The notes beneath the pieces are model-generated. The model worked only from the letters and a program-made list of their open reading frames with translations, made no database searches and had not been told where the DNA came from. Made by a program: the position numbers and the translations under genes. Below are positions 11,727 to 23,800 of a DNA stretch of 64,000 bases, piece after piece. Every line of letters begins with the position of its first letter. The stretch's first letter is position 1. Origin of the DNA: Lentinus brumalis (taxonomy: Eukaryota; Basidiomycota; Agaricomycetes; Polyporales; Polyporaceae). The stretch covers positions 372,001-436,000 of the forward strand of contig MARA01000020.1 in assembly GCA_001792895.1 (NCBI GenBank). Reading direction: 5' to 3'.

Positions 11727-12240
11727 TGTCGAATGCTTCTACAGAGTCAAAAGCTGCGCGTCGCCGCCCTCTTCGTCCTATCTCTCTCAGTGTGGCCGCA
11801 CGACCGCCGTCGGACAGCAGGCTCTCTGTCCAGCATATGGTAAGTTTGCTGTCCTATGACTTGCTGCGCGCAAACTCAAGACGTATAAGTACCACCGCAA
11901 AGTCAATAACTGCGCGCGGCCGTCCTCTTTACTCCGTCTCTCCCAGTCTGCCCGCACGACGGCCGTCCGATGACAGGTTCTCTGTCCAACATATCGTGAG
12001 TTGATTGCTTCTATTACAACCCAAACCACCATGTCTTTCACCATACCATGTATACTCACGCCACTTCTCACATCAGGCTGTGCATTCACAGATACTCCAT
12101 TCAAGAGCATTGTTCCTGCAGCATGGGACCAGGGCACGAGTCCACGAGGACGCCTGCGCAGCGTGTCGCAAGAGCACAATGAAGGCGGGCACGTCATGTC
12201 ATTTACGCAGGCTGAATACATAAATACTTGCGTGAGTGTC
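11727..12240 (+). other. Candidate exons upstream of the transposase, including a duplicated exon
   Basis: From ATG 11727 (MSNASTESKAARRRPL) splice-like signals bracket a short exon encoding ARPPSDSRLSVQHM. A second copy 156 bases downstream encodes ARRPSDDRFSVQHI. Further AG..GT-bounded pieces follow up to 12235. They may be 5' exons of the transposase gene, whose usual start at 12291 lies inside a potential intron ending at CTCCAG 12312-12317, or a separate small gene. Neither reading is proven. Confidence 0.3.
11746..11999 (+). repeat. Imperfect direct repeat of about 98 bases (two copies)
   Basis: Copy one spans about 11746-11842 and copy two about 11902-11999, roughly 80 percent identical by eye. 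Each contains a polypyrimidine tract, an AG acceptor, a short open segment and a GT donor, so an exon with its flanking intron ends is duplicated. The position near one end of the transposon cluster also fits a subterminal repeat of a CACTA-type element. Confidence 0.6.
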
Positions 12241-12290
12241 CTGCTCGCCCCAGCTTCCCGGCCCTGTACTCACCCGCACCCACTCATCCT

Positions 12291-15200
12291 ATGTCTGCCT
12301 CTACTCTCCAGGACTCTTCTCTTCCTCCCGCCCGTGGCTCTGGTCATGTCAAGAAGTATATGTGCGACTGTCTCCGCTTCTGCAAGCGTCTGCGGAGCGT
12401 GAAGAAGTCCGCTTTCAACGCACACCGCCCCTTCCGCACCACCCCCGACGACGAACTCATCATCATTGACGAGAACGATGCAGCGGCTCCGGCCATTGGA
12501 CGCACACGGAGCATGCAGGTAAGTCTGCGTCCGTCCAACTGCCGCTTGCTGACTCACCGCTGCAACTATCTCAGCCCCCTCCGCAAACCACCGGTGGCCG
12601 ATCCGCCATGCGAGCTGGCGAAGCGACTACTTCCGGTCGCCGCAACGTCTCTCCCGTCCAGGTTAGTTTGCAATGTCCTACCCAGTGTGTACCGTACTGA
12701 CAATGTACTCTACAGCCCAGCAATCCGGCTACCGACGACGAAGGCGCCGACGTCGAAGATAACATCGTCCTGTCTTCCGACGAAGACGCACCTCGCCGTG
12801 ACGTCCCACGCCAGCCCTCGCTCTCGCAGCGCTCCCATGGCTCGCCCCGTGCGCCTCCCAGTCCAGAAGCCTCGCAGCGGGGACCAGATGATGCTCCGTC
12901 CCCTGCGCGCGGGCAGGATGACCCCATGGACGTTGACCAGGACGAGGAGTCTACGCCTACTCCGTCCGAGTCCGAGCCTGAGCCCGACCTTGACCCCGAG
13001 GTCGGCTACACTGAAGACCAAGGCGTACCTCTGCGGGCTCGGCGCAAGCACGTTCGGGACGCCGACGCGTTCATCGCAGCACTGCGCACAGCATCACTTG
13101 ACAAGTCTGGGCTCGACGACGAGGCTCTCCAACGCATTCGTGACCCCCCTCGCGTCCCGCGCCCGATCAGCTCCTACGAACGTGCAGGCATCCGGATGTA
13201 CACCGCTCGTGGTGACGCCTCTGAAGCCAATTTCTCCGACAATCGGGCTGCATTCCTGGAGCTCCATCCAGACGATCCCCTTCCGTCCTACGAAGCCGTG
13301 AAGCGTCTCGTTGCGGAGATCACCGGGGTCACTGCCATCCGCACCGAGATGTGTGCAGACACCTGCGTCGCCTACACCGGCCCATTCGAGAACTTCAGGG
13401 AGTGCCCGAAGTGTAAACGGCCTCGCTACGACCCTCTGGAGCTCGCGCGTGGTCGTCAGGTCCCTCGCCGCACCTTCCTCACCTTCCCCATTGGGCCGCA
13501 GCTACAGGCCATGTGGGCGTCGTCCGAGAATGCACATCTGATGAAGCACCGGCGTCGGGAGACCGATCGCATCGTCGCGGAAGTGCAGGCGAGCGGTGGC
13601 CAGCTCAAGGTCATTGACGACTTGTACTGTGGTCGGGACTACCTCTCGCGCGTTGCAACCACCACAATGACCGAGGAGGAGCGGAAGAAGAAGCACATCC
13701 AGCCAGATGACATGGTGCTGATGTTCTCAATCGATGGTGCGCAGCTTTACGCGTCGAAGTCGTCGGACTGTTGGTTCTTTATATGGATTCTAGTCGATCT
13801 CCCTCCTACCTCCCGCTACAAGAAGCGGTACGTTCTGCCAGCTGCCGTGGTCGGCGGCCCCAAGAAGCCCAAGAACATCGACTCCTTCTTGTTCCCCAGC
13901 CTCTACCATCTCGCTGCGCTCCAGCGCGAGGGGCTTCTCATCTGGGACGCGGAGGAGTCGCGTCTCTTCCGCTCCAACCTCTACCTCCTCCTTGCCACCG
14001 CCGACTCACCCGGCATGGCCTACCTGAACGGGCTCGTCGGACACAACGGGGCTCATGGATGCCGTCTCTTCTGTGGCCAGCGCGGGCGTCACAGGCCCAG
14101 CAAGCCTACGTACTACCCCGCGTTGCTCAGCTATGGCTCTGACGATGAAGGCTCTGATGACTACGATCCCCGCGCAGAGCCTGCCGACAACACTCTCCGT
14201 GCAGACGATCCTGGTGTCGTCGACGAAGACCAAGACATCATCCACAACGGTGGTGTGGTCCCCATGGTCGTCCGCTACGACGCCGCCCTCGCGACTGTGC
14301 GCGCTGCGGCCACCCAGGACGACTACGAAGATGCTCGACTGGAGACGGGAATCGCCAAGCCGAGCATATTCTCTGGGCTACGGCGGCGGCGGTTCCTCGG
14401 GGTGCCCGGTGGCTTCGGCCTGGACTTGATGCATCTTATCACGCTGAACTTGACAGATCTCATCGTATCTCTGCTCCGTGGGACGCTCAAGTGTTACGAG
14501 CCAGACAGCAAGGAGACCTGGGACTTCGCCGTGTTCCGGCTCAAGGACCCTTGGAAGAAACATGGCAAACTCGTCGCCGACGCATCTCGCTATCTCCCTG
14601 GTTCCTTCGACCGCCCTCCCGCGACCCCGCCAAGAAGATCTCAAGCGGGTTTAAGGCGTGGGAATTCCTGCTCTACGTATATGGCCTGCTGCCCGGTCTT
14701 CTGCGCCATGTCCTCCCCTCTGACCTCTACGACCACTTCTGCACTCTCGTCTCCGCTGTCCGCGTGGTCCTGCAACACGTGCAACACCCCGAACAGCTCC
14801 CCAGGCCCATGCCAATATTGTCGAGTACGTCACCCGATTCGAGGACCTCTTCTACGCCCGCCGTGATGTACGGCTCCACTTCGTACGCCCATGTCTACAC
14901 ACTCTCTTGCATGTCGTGCCTGAGACCATCCGCGTTGGGCCAGGTCCTCTTCACAGCCAGTGGACGCTTGAGAATTTCATTGGTAACATCACGCGCGAGA
15001 TCAAGCAGCACGTCACGCCCTACGCCAACGTCTCAGAGCGGGCGTATCGCCGGTGCCAGGTCAACGCCATCAAGGCTGTGATTCCGGCCTTCGCAGACCC
15101 CGAGCCCACACTCCCACCCACCTCCATTGAACTGTCCAACGGCTACGCCCTCCTACGCGCTCGGGATCGTGTCGAGCGCGCCGTAACCGCTGCCGAAGGC

Positions 15201-15808
15201 CGTGCTATCCATTCATTCTTACATCAACAAGGTCTCCGTCTCAACCCTCTTTGGTCCGCGGTTGTCCGCCGCTGGGCTCGTCTTGCCATCCCTAATGGCC
15301 AGGTTGCTCGCAGTGCATGGAAGGAGGTAGCAAGGGAGCTGCGCGGGAAGCAGCCACGACGCTCCCGCATGGTCAAGGTGGGCCATTGACCATCATTCTT
15401 GTGCCTCGCATCGCTCCTGACCTCACGCCTTTGCAGCTACACGGTGATCGTTTCGCGGAAGTACAGTACTACTTCCCGTACGACATCAATGGACGTTTGG
15501 AGGGCCTCGCGATGGTCGCGCCCTTCTCGTCTCCCGACGCTGCCCTTCTAACATATTCCCGTGGTACGCTGATGGCCTGCACACACCCAGGAGACACCGC
15601 ACGCGAGGTAATTTTTGCAAGAGACATTGTCTCGGTAGTGGCAATGGTTCCTCTGCCCATGACGGCCTCGGAGGCCCGTGAGGAGGACGCTGTCGCCAAG
15701 TATGCCTCGCGCTACTTTGTCGTCGAGAAGCCTGGGCTCGACATTGCTTGGTTTGCAGGCAGGGTCGAGAACCCAGCCATGGACGAGGATGGCTTTGATC
15801 TTGATTAG
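12291..15808 (+). pseudogene. Tnp2/CACTA-type transposase (Transposase_21), two frame breaks
   Basis: Exons 12291-12518, 12575-12661, 12716-15377 and 15437-15808 follow GT..AG borders. The N-terminus has a Cys cluster (KKYMCDCLRFCKRL). A second, CxxC-bearing zinc region (CADTCVAY, then FRECPKCKRPRYDP) precedes the catalytic core. The core shows FSIDGAQLYASKSSDCW, VVGGPKKPKNIDSFLFP, ATADSPGMAYLNG and LDLMHLITLNL, the recognised layout of Tnp2 transposases with acidic residues at IDG, ADSP and LDLMH. The C-terminal exon encodes YFVVEKPGLDIAWF. The frame shifts near 14,625 (FDRPP to RDPAKKISSGF) and again near 14,810 (HPEQLP to QAHANIVEYV). Each is repaired by one extra base in a C run, so the gene is either recently dead or miscalled. 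It is convergent with gene A and leads cluster 1. Confidence 0.85.
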
Positions 15809-16120
15809 TTCACGCTCATACTCTTCGCTCCTTTACTGATATCTCTTTGTACTTGTATCTTGCTGGTCTGATATGCGTACATGCGTTCTATTGTGTACTT
15901 GTATCTCGCTAGCCTCGAATACCACATGCTGATTATTCTGTACACGCTCGCCCGAATCTGATGCCCGATTGTCCGATCCCATTGTCTGATGGTACATGCG
16001 CACTACAGCGTCCAAGAAGTCCGAGACAAATCTGGTGCTCACGCGAGGAGGCCGCGCGCGCAAGCTTGCCCGCCATGCGAGGACTGCGCAGTCACGACAC
16101 AGCTCTGGGTGCAGCAGCTC

Positions 16121-17137
16121 TCATCTCCCTCGCTTCTCAGCCAGAGGCGTTGCGCGGGCCCTCTTGGCGTCGAGCAGCAAGGGAGACAACTCGCGCTTGA
16201 GCGCACGACCAGATGCGGAGATGACGGAGCCAGAGGGAACATGAGCGCGTCCAGGATGGGCAGGGCGGCGGGACGTCGTCGGCGAAGGCAATGTGAAGAC
16301 ATCAGGATGTGGAGCGTGTGCACCTCCAGCACCGTGCGACGGGGAGGGTGTGCCACGCGGAAGGCCTGGGGACAGCGGTTGCGTAGTTGGCAGGCCGGTA
16401 ATTCGCTTGTGGACATGCGTGGCAATCGCGTCCAGGAAGTGCGCGTCCTCGCGGAGCGTAGCAGCGAGGGAGCTCACGAGCTCTGCAGATGCCGCCATCT
16501 TCCCTTCGAGCTCTTGCAGCAGTGGGTCGGCGAGAGACGCATGCAGGGGTTCTTGCAGGTCTGCAACCAGGGAGGTACTCACACGGGAGTAGAGCTCCTC
16601 GGCTGGGTCCCACTGCTTGTCTGAGACTGGCGAGGACCCAGTGCTCCGTAGCACATCGGCTGCTTCGATGTCGTATTCTTCGGCACCAGAAGAGCGAGAG
16701 CACGACGAGCGCGATGAACCGCTGTCGGCATAGTACGCACGCGCATACGCTGCGAGCCCGTCCTCCTGCTCCATATCAAGTGTGTCCGCATGCTCAGCGA
16801 AGACCCCATCCACCGTATCCTTCCACCCCAACACCCTCTGCAATGTCTTCTCCTGGAATCCCTGCATAGCCTCAATGAATCCGTCTTCAACTATCTCGTA
16901 GTCCCCGGGGTTGTCGTCGTGTGGTCTGGTGCCTAGGTAGCAAGCCAGTCGAGCATAGGTGGTAGCCAGCTTGAGAAGACCGTCGAGCATGGTACGGCGC
17001 CGTGGGGGGACATCCAGCCTGTCAAGACGCTGTTTGAGCAAAGACGCTGAGTCCAGCCAGTCGACAGTAGTAGCAGACATTGCGCGAGAGACAGAGTGTG
17101 GTGGTGGTGCAAGAGGACGACGGGACATCTCGCGCAT
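16121..17137 (-). CDS. Transposon cluster 1 gene A, unknown 338-residue protein
   Basis: Single open exon with no recognised domain. The N-terminal third is helical (LLKQRLDRLDV, LLKLATTYARLACYLG). The middle holds acidic and Ser-rich segments (SGSSRSSCSRSSG). A helical stretch follows (LLQELEGKMAASAELVSSL), and the tail is Pro/Ser- and basic-rich, ending KRELSPLLLDAKRARATPL. The tail looks like a nuclear localisation signal. It is convergent with the transposase (312 bases between stops) and divergent from gene B (115 bases between starts). By position it corresponds to gene C of cluster 2. Several nearby ATGs (17137, 17128) could be the start. I infer an accessory protein of the element. 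Confidence 0.6.
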   Translation of the reverse strand: MREMSRRPLAPPPHSVSRAMSATTVDWLDSASLLKQRLDRLDVPPRRRTMLDGLLKLATTYARLACYLGTRPHDDNPGDYEIVEDGFIEAMQGFQEKTLQRVLGWKDTVDGVFAEHADTLDMEQEDGLAAYARAYYADSGSSRSSCSRSSGAEEYDIEAADVLRSTGSSPVSDKQWDPAEELYSRVSTSLVADLQEPLHASLADPLLQELEGKMAASAELVSSLAATLREDAHFLDAIATHVHKRITGLPTTQPLSPGLPRGTPSPSHGAGGAHAPHPDVFTLPSPTTSRRPAHPGRAHVPSGSVISASGRALKRELSPLLLDAKRARATPLAEKRGR

Positions 17138-17252
17138 ACACTAAGTACAGCGGTCACATGACCAGACGCGCTATCCAAGTGCGGCGCGTCGCGTCGCGTC
17201 GTGCCCAGCCCAGCCACCTCTTCCTGCCACCACCACTACCAGCTCTCTACAA
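17138..17252. promoter_or_regulatory. Short divergent promoter between cluster 1 genes A and B
   Basis: Only 115 bases separate the two start codons. The spacer contains a repeated GCGTC/CGTCGCG motif (about 17178-17200) and poly-pyrimidine near the B start. A shared bidirectional control region is inferred from the spacing. Confidence 0.4.
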
Positions 17253-20040
17253 ATGAATCCGTCGTCTTACAGCCAAGATTATCGCAACCTGGGCGGGAAC
17301 CTCGCGGACTATGCACCGACGATGGTATGATATGCCTCCTCGTTGAAGGACATATCTAATCAAGTCCTGGGTGTAGGGAGGGTCGACTGGCAATGGAGTC
17401 TTCATCAGCTCGGAGGAGCACATGCGGATGCAGGGCGAGCTCCAGGAGCTCAAACAGACGATCTCGGTGATGTGGTATGTCCTCCCCGCCACTGATCTTG
17501 ATGCATATAGCCTGACACACCTTCGCAACAGCAACCAAATGATGTATGAGCGCATATATGCGCCTATAACAGGTGTACTGAATATCTACAGGTCCATGCA
17601 CGCAGCCCAGTCCTTGCAAGCACCGTCCGCCGCCACAACCACCACCATGACTGTGCCGACCGCAACAAGTAAGTGAGTTCTCCAATCAAGCGACGATCCT
17701 AGATTTACCTTCGCAGGTGAGCACTTCCCAGCGGCTCTGACAGCGCCGATTGCCTCGGCTCCGACAACCCTTCCAGGAAACACCGGTACCGGAAATGGCG
17801 CGAGCTCGGGTTTTGCAGACCTGAGTGCATCCTTCCCGAGGTCGGTCCCGACGGTGTACCGCTCGTCTTTCCCAGGAACAGGAAAAATTATCCTCACGTA
17901 AGTCGTGCTTAGTTTATCCAAGGCACCAACTGCTGATCACGCCGTCCGCAGGTTCGTCAATGGACGAAAGACGATCACGACTCGGGCATCGGCCTGTCCG
18001 AGGCTACTGTGCCAGGTGCTACGAAGCGCAAGCCCGGCAGACCTGCGAAGAAGACCGCTACCGCCGAAGAGGTGTTCGACAATGAAGACTCCGACGAAGA
18101 CAACCGCAGCGCTGGAGCGAAGGGGAACACCGCTCAAGCTCCTACTCATCCATTCAAGTTTCTCACAGACGTTTGGGGCAGTGTCCTCAGCGACAATAGA
18201 GTCAAGTACGCTCGAGGGGTCGCACGCTCGTACTGGACCCAGTCTCTGAAGGACGGAACCGCACCCATGACCTGGAAGCGCGACGGCTCCTGCGATAACA
18301 TGGACCGCTTCTACCGCTTCATGAAGCGCAAGGTCCCCGAGTTTGGGCTTGCTGACGATGACTGGAAGATAGAGCTATTTGCGATCCTCGTATACCCCTC
18401 CTTTGTAGCCGCGCGGAAGACACAATACGCCGCTGTGGCTGCACAGCGCGAGGCCCATCAGGCTGCGGCTGTTCCAACCAAAACGAAGCGCAAGCACAAG
18501 GCCTCTAAGAAAGGTACCATCAGATGTTGTCCTGATTGCAGCCCGCTCACTCCTTTGTGCTATAGATAGTAGCGGCAAGTCTGGGGAACCTGCAGGCCCC
18601 AACACCGCAGTCGCACGCGTGCAGACAGCCGTGCAGAACACTGCTAACCCGGCATATTTAGCTCAACCACTCATCGAGATGTCCCGGGGCCTGAGGACCT
18701 CTACGACGATGTGATGCCCCTGTCGCCCTCGAGTGACGACGAGGACTTCGATGACGACCATCCCCGCAAGCGGCGCCGTGGGTGCGTGTCTTATTGCACT
18801 GCCATTCACTCGTCTATCCTCACAGATCTATAGGTCCGAGGTGCTCTCATCTACGCCCGCGACCTCGACGACGTTGACGACCTCTGCACCCTCGACGTCC
18901 TCCGCGCCCACCTCTTCAACGACGCACGCGCCCTTGACGTCCTCTGCAGTCCCCTCGACGTCCTCTCCGACAACCTCGTCGACGATGTCCGCGCCCTCGA
19001 CGTCCTCTCCGACAACCTCGTCGACGATGTCCGCGCCCTCGACGTCCTCTCCGACAACCTCGTCGACGATGTCCGCGCCCTCGACGTCCTCTGTGTCCTC
19101 GACGTCCTCCGCACGCTCGATGTCCTCCGCACCGACCTCTTCAATGACGCACGCGACCTCGACATTCTCCGCGCCAATCTCTTCGACGACGCACGCGCCC
19201 TCGACGTCCTCTGCAGTCCCCTCGATGTCCTTCGCGCCGACCTCTTCGACCGCACCCGTGCTCTCGACGTCCTCCATACCCACATCGTCCCTGCCGCGCA
19301 GTTCGTCGCCTGCGCTCGAGCTCCAAGAACAAGTCGGTGAAGAGGAACAGACTGCAACCTCCCTCGTTGTAGGCTGTTCTCCACCCTCCTCACCATGACA
19401 TGTACTGATCTGCCTGGCATCACAGGTTCAAGTTGTTGATCCGTTGTGCGTGGAGTCCACGGTGCGATGCAGTAGATCTGTGTGCCATGCTAACTGTGTA
19501 CAGGCGCAACATGTGGACGAAGTTCAAGGCGCCGCAGCGCACGTCACAAGCAGCCGCACGAGTGGCGACAAGCGGAGGAGCGGGAGGCAATTTGGAACCT
19601 GGACAAGGTTCGTCAAGTGTCTCTTTCGTTGCGCTGGCAACTACTGACCATGCCCTTTGAATTGACTGGTATTCTAGGTGCTGGAAGCTCCGCGGAAAAG
19701 TCGGCGAGCAAGCAGCGTGGCAAGGCCGCCAAGAAGAAGGCTGCGGCAAAGCCGTGGCCGCCCACGCCCAGCAAGACGACACCTAAGTAATTCGCTATGT
19801 TCTACTTGTCCATGTGATCGCTGACGCAACGACAATGTTAGACCTACATGCGCAAGGTTGTGGCAGGAAGAGAACCCTTCTGGGGACGAAGAAACCTTCA
19901 ACAAGTGGTACAAGACTATGACTGTGTATGCCGTGAAGGTATGGGGCCATGTCACCTCAGTGGGTACGTGCTGACAACGCGAGCAGAAATACATCATAGC
20001 GCGCACGACAGAGGGTGCTACGGCAGAGCTGTCTGCGTAG
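17253..20040 (+). CDS. Transposon cluster 1 gene B, AT-hook protein with Ser/Thr repeat region
   Basis: Multi-exon gene starting MNPSSYSQDYRNLGGNLAD at 17253. The core exon (from 17952) encodes VRQWTKDDHDSGIGL, then an AT-hook-like KRKPGRPAKK, an acidic stretch, and a helical block (SVLSDNRVKYARGVARSYW, then KRKVPEFGLADDDWKIELF). A 3' exon encodes a low-complexity Ser/Thr/Pro region built on a 14-residue unit. The last exons read PTCARLWQEENPSGDEE, YKTMTVYAVK and KYIIARTTEGATAELSA, with the stop at 20038-20040. Most junctions restore frame; one near 17,790-17,820 needs an unusually short intron or a base change. The AT-hook suggests binding to AT-rich DNA, perhaps transposon ends, as TNPA-type proteins do in plant CACTA elements (analogy only). 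Confidence 0.6.
18951..19090 (+). repeat. 42-base tandem repeat coding Ser/Thr/Pro units
   Basis: Three nearly identical 42-base units encode STSSPTTSSTMSAP on the plus strand. Looser versions flank them over about 18,870-19,290. The antisense strand is also open and would read acidic EDVEGADIVDEVVG units, but sense-strand splicing supports the Ser/Thr reading. Confidence 0.75.
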
Positions 20041-20373
20041 TTCACGAGGTGAGCTGCTTGTTCTCACTGACAGTCTCGACTTGACGTGCTCGTGTTTAGA
20101 ACGACCATCAAGGCATCTCGTCATCTGGCTTGGCTCTTCTGACATGGCAACTTCTTGGCAGCGCGCGGCCTCCGGATGACTTATTTCTTGGGCGCAATCG
20201 ACTTTTCTCGCAATGGCAGGCAGCGCTCTGACTGGCTCGACACTCGTACTCTTCGGGCGACTTCTCTGGACAGCAGGCCTTCTGGACTGTGCTGGATGTG
20301 TCGGCGTCTCGAACACAACATCTTGGGCACCATTCCTTCGGTGCGACTTCCATGTGCAGCTGGAGACCACGGA
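20041..20373. other. Spacer right of transposon cluster 1
   Basis: No gene recognised. The right end of the transposon is expected here or beyond; no terminal repeat was identified. Confidence 0.35.
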
Positions 20374-20491
20374 CGGGCAGCGGGCAGCGGGCAGCGGGCG
20401 GCGGGCGGCGAGCAGCGGGCAGCGGGCGGCGGGCGGCGAGCAGCGGGCAGCGGGCGGCGAGCAGCGGGCAGCGGGCGGCGGGCGGCGGGCG
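20374..20491 (+). repeat. G-rich heptamer minisatellite (GGGCRGC)n
   Basis: About 17 head-to-tail seven-base units of GGGCAGC, GGGCGGC or GAGCAGC, with a loose higher-order order of variants. The regular GGG runs spaced by four bases have the form that can fold as G-quadruplexes. It lies between transposon cluster 1 and the phosphatase gene. Confidence 0.85.
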
Positions 20492-20899
20492 AGGCTATCA
20501 GCTGCAGTATTTCCACGTGTATTGCGATCGTGCCAATTCTATTCTCGCATTGCGGCCACGATCTAAACAGAATGGGAATGGAAAGGAAAAGATCTCAAGG
20601 CATACAGAGGTGTCCGAATATTTGAAAGCGTCCATATTTTGAATTGAGCTATAGGCTATTCTATTGTGTAGTGTTTCCGTATGGTTCGCGAAATAAACAT
20701 ATAAGAACCTAAGACAACAGAGGCGATTCTCACTGGGTATGAAGGTTCATACATAACATCCTGTAACCTCTCTGGCTTGCCCCCTCCTCCTCCTCCTCCT
20801 CCACACTCCCACTCTGCGTTGTTGCGGTCAGTTTCCATCTGCCTCTTATGCGCCCCGTGTCTACTCTGTAGACGACATCAACGAACTTTGACACGAATC
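20492..20899. promoter_or_regulatory. Upstream region of the phosphatase gene
   Basis: AT-richer spacer ending in a CCTCCT-type pyrimidine tract at about 20,780-20,805, typical of a fungal promoter near the start. No clear TATA box was picked out. Confidence 0.35.
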
Positions 20900-23800
20900 A
20901 TGTCCAACGGCCCCGCCCGCCCGGCTTCCCCTCGGCCTCATGCTCAGAAACCCCTTCTTACGAAACTCGCAGACCAGAACGGCATGTTCCATGCCAGAGA
21001 TTCTTCAGATACGTCGTACGACTCGCGCTCTTCTACTCCGGACTCCGCTGCCCTCTCCAGATCAACTTCAGGAAGGCAGACGTCGACAGCTCATGGAACG
21101 AAAAGCCCGAGAACACCGCGGCAGCACGGGCTGCTCTCGGACTCGACGAAGACACGCTGTTGCTTGTGGGCGCCGCGGGCCGACAGCCTGAGGAGGTGTA
21201 CACGCGCACCATGAGCTGGTGGAGGGCGGCCATCCGACGTGCTATCCTGCGGAACGTCGAGTGGGAGTCGCAGGTGCTCGCGAACATGCAGGTGAGTCTT
21301 CTTCCTGGTCTCCGCACGCCGAACAAGCTGACGGTGGTGCGTGACAGGCCCGAGTGCGTCACCCGGTCTTGGATGCGTACTTCGTGTATACATCCTCGCT
21401 GGGCACGCATACGTTCTTCATGATCATGCTCCCTCTTTTCTTCTTCTTCGGCGCACCTCATTTCGGAGATGGGTACGTCCGTTTCCAGCTTCGCTCACGA
21501 ATGCAATGTACGGAGGAACCAGCGCGACCAAGTCCCTGCCCCCATGTTCACGTCGGTGATGTCACCTTCTGCTGCGAGAATACAGCGCTTCTGAGCACCG
21601 CTCCTTGCTCCCGAAGATAGAGCGTGTTTCGCTTGCCCGCTCTGATAAGACAGGTCGGGCTCATTCATGACCTCGTATGAACCCAACCCTTAAGTTCTCT
21701 TATGAGACCGCCAAGGAGAATGGGGATCGGGCGACCTAGCACCCCGCCTTGCGTATTTTTTACGCGGACTTCCCATTCCACTATCCGCGTATATACTCCC
21801 TCCACGGCTTCGCTCGTCGCATCCACATCCTTCTCGCGTACCGGCGCTGTTTGCGCTCTCCGGGCCGCAATGCTGAGCATGGCAGGCCTCGGTGCGTAGG
21901 CTAGAGGAGGACCTCTCCGCGTTCTTCTGCAGCCTGTCGTAGAACTGTTAACTGACTGCTTCGTTGATAGGTTGCTGTTAATGCTTGCCGTTGGTGTCTA
22001 TGTGTCGTCGGTATTCAAGGATTTCTGCTGTTCGCCGCGGCCATTTGCTCCACCGGTTACGAGACTGAGTGAGTGGTACATTGTTGCGCTCTCGCCAGTG
22101 CGCTGACGATCGCGGTTGTAGCCATTGGTAATCACCATCTTGAGTACGGATTCCCTTCGACCCACTCAACGAACAGTGTCTCCATCGCCCTATTCTACTA
22201 CGACCTTCTGCGACGGGCCTACCAACCCACCTCACCAACAGCGGAGCCTTTGATATCCCAAGGCACGTACATGCTCGGAGTCGGTGTTCTCCTGTTCTAC
22301 GTCTTCTCGATCGTGTATGGGCGTCTCTACACCGGCATGCATTCGTTCACCGATTGCGCGGTCGGCATCGCACTCGGCGCGGGCATCTGGAGCTTACATG
22401 CTATCTGCGGGACGTACGTCGACGCCTGGGTGCGGAACAACGGCTTCATCGGTGCGTGACGACGTCGTTCGGCATTCCTAGACGCTCTCTCACCTGGTCT
22501 CCTCTTCTAGTCCCTGCCGTGATCGTGCCCCTCTGTCTCTACCTCGTCCACCGGCACCCGCAGCCTGTCGACGACTGCCCGTGTTTCGAGGATGCGATTG
22601 CGTTCGTGTCGGTCGTCATGGGCATGTTCGTCGCGCGGTGGACCATGCTGCACTACGGCTACGACGAGGACTTCTTCGTGCGCCCGATGCCCGGGAGCTC
22701 GTGGGCGACGTGGTCCGACGTCGGCACCTGGTGGTCGACGGCAGCGATCAAGACCATCATCGGTGCGACCCCTCCCCTCCATTCCCCGCTGCCCGCTCAT
22801 GCGCTGACATACATAACACGCCCGCAGGCGTGCTGACGATCTTCGTGTGGCGCATCGCCGCCAAGTCGTTCTGCCACTTTGTCCTCCCGCCGACGTTCCG
22901 CTTCCTCTCGCACCTCGTCACGCTCCCGCACCGCCGCTTCTACACGCCCGCGACGGACTACACGTCGGTCCCGCCGGAGAAGGGCCTGCGCCCGATCCCG
23001 TCCGTGATCGACCTCCCGCACATGGTCGAGCTCGAGGTCGACGGCGTGGGCGTCGCGAGCTCGGCGCGGCGCAACGGGACGTATGGTGCGGTGAAGCAGC
23101 GGGCGGGGCGTGCGCGGCAGGAGGTGTCGGAGAAGGGGAGTGCGGGCAGGGACGACGGCGCGGATGCGGATGGGCAGGCGGCGTGGGGCGGGTCGAGGGC
23201 GAAGAATGGAGCGGATGTGAAGCACTACGATGCTGATGGTGAGTGCTCCCCTTCGGCTTTTCTCGATGACACGGCCTGCCTTTCTCTTTGAGGGGCATCT
23301 GCGGTGGGCGTTGAGTCCACGTCTGACCACGATCACTTGCGTTGTTCGAAGTGATCATGGCCAGACGTTTTCAGCCGTCGATGCTTCACTTGCGAAAGCG
23401 TGGTAGACTCCTCATAGCTGTCGTCCTGGGTTTCGTTGTCAGCAGTCATGCGTCATGGCCGCCTGGCTCCGGACTAGCAGCGTACGGAGGCTCAACTCGA
23501 CTCATTGGATGTCCTGTGACAAGTGTTGAGTCGACGTGCGGTCCTACTGAGACGATGTGCGAGCTATCATCCTGCCTCGTATAGTCCATTGTGCGCAGGG
23601 ATGGGATGATAACCCTGACACCCGGTTCCCTGTCCGAGCGCGACCTTGTTGCGTCAGGAGAGTATCCGACGCTCGTCTGGCTATTGCACCTGCAGACCCG
23701 TTCCTGAGGGCCATCGGGCGCCCCATCTAGATGTCGAGGCGGATATGCCAACCACGCCGGGCCTACGCTCCAGCCAGTGGGAGTCCTCCAGCTGCTTGCA

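Noticed and set aside
18851..19423. 190-codon antisense frame rich in Ser/Arg/Thr
   Set aside because: Produced by the 42-base repeat of the sense gene; no independent start, splice or motif evidence.
22507..23336. Long minus-strand open frames opposite the phosphatase gene (97 and 179 codons)
   Set aside because: They are shadows of GC-rich coding exons whose sense strand carries the PAP2 motifs.
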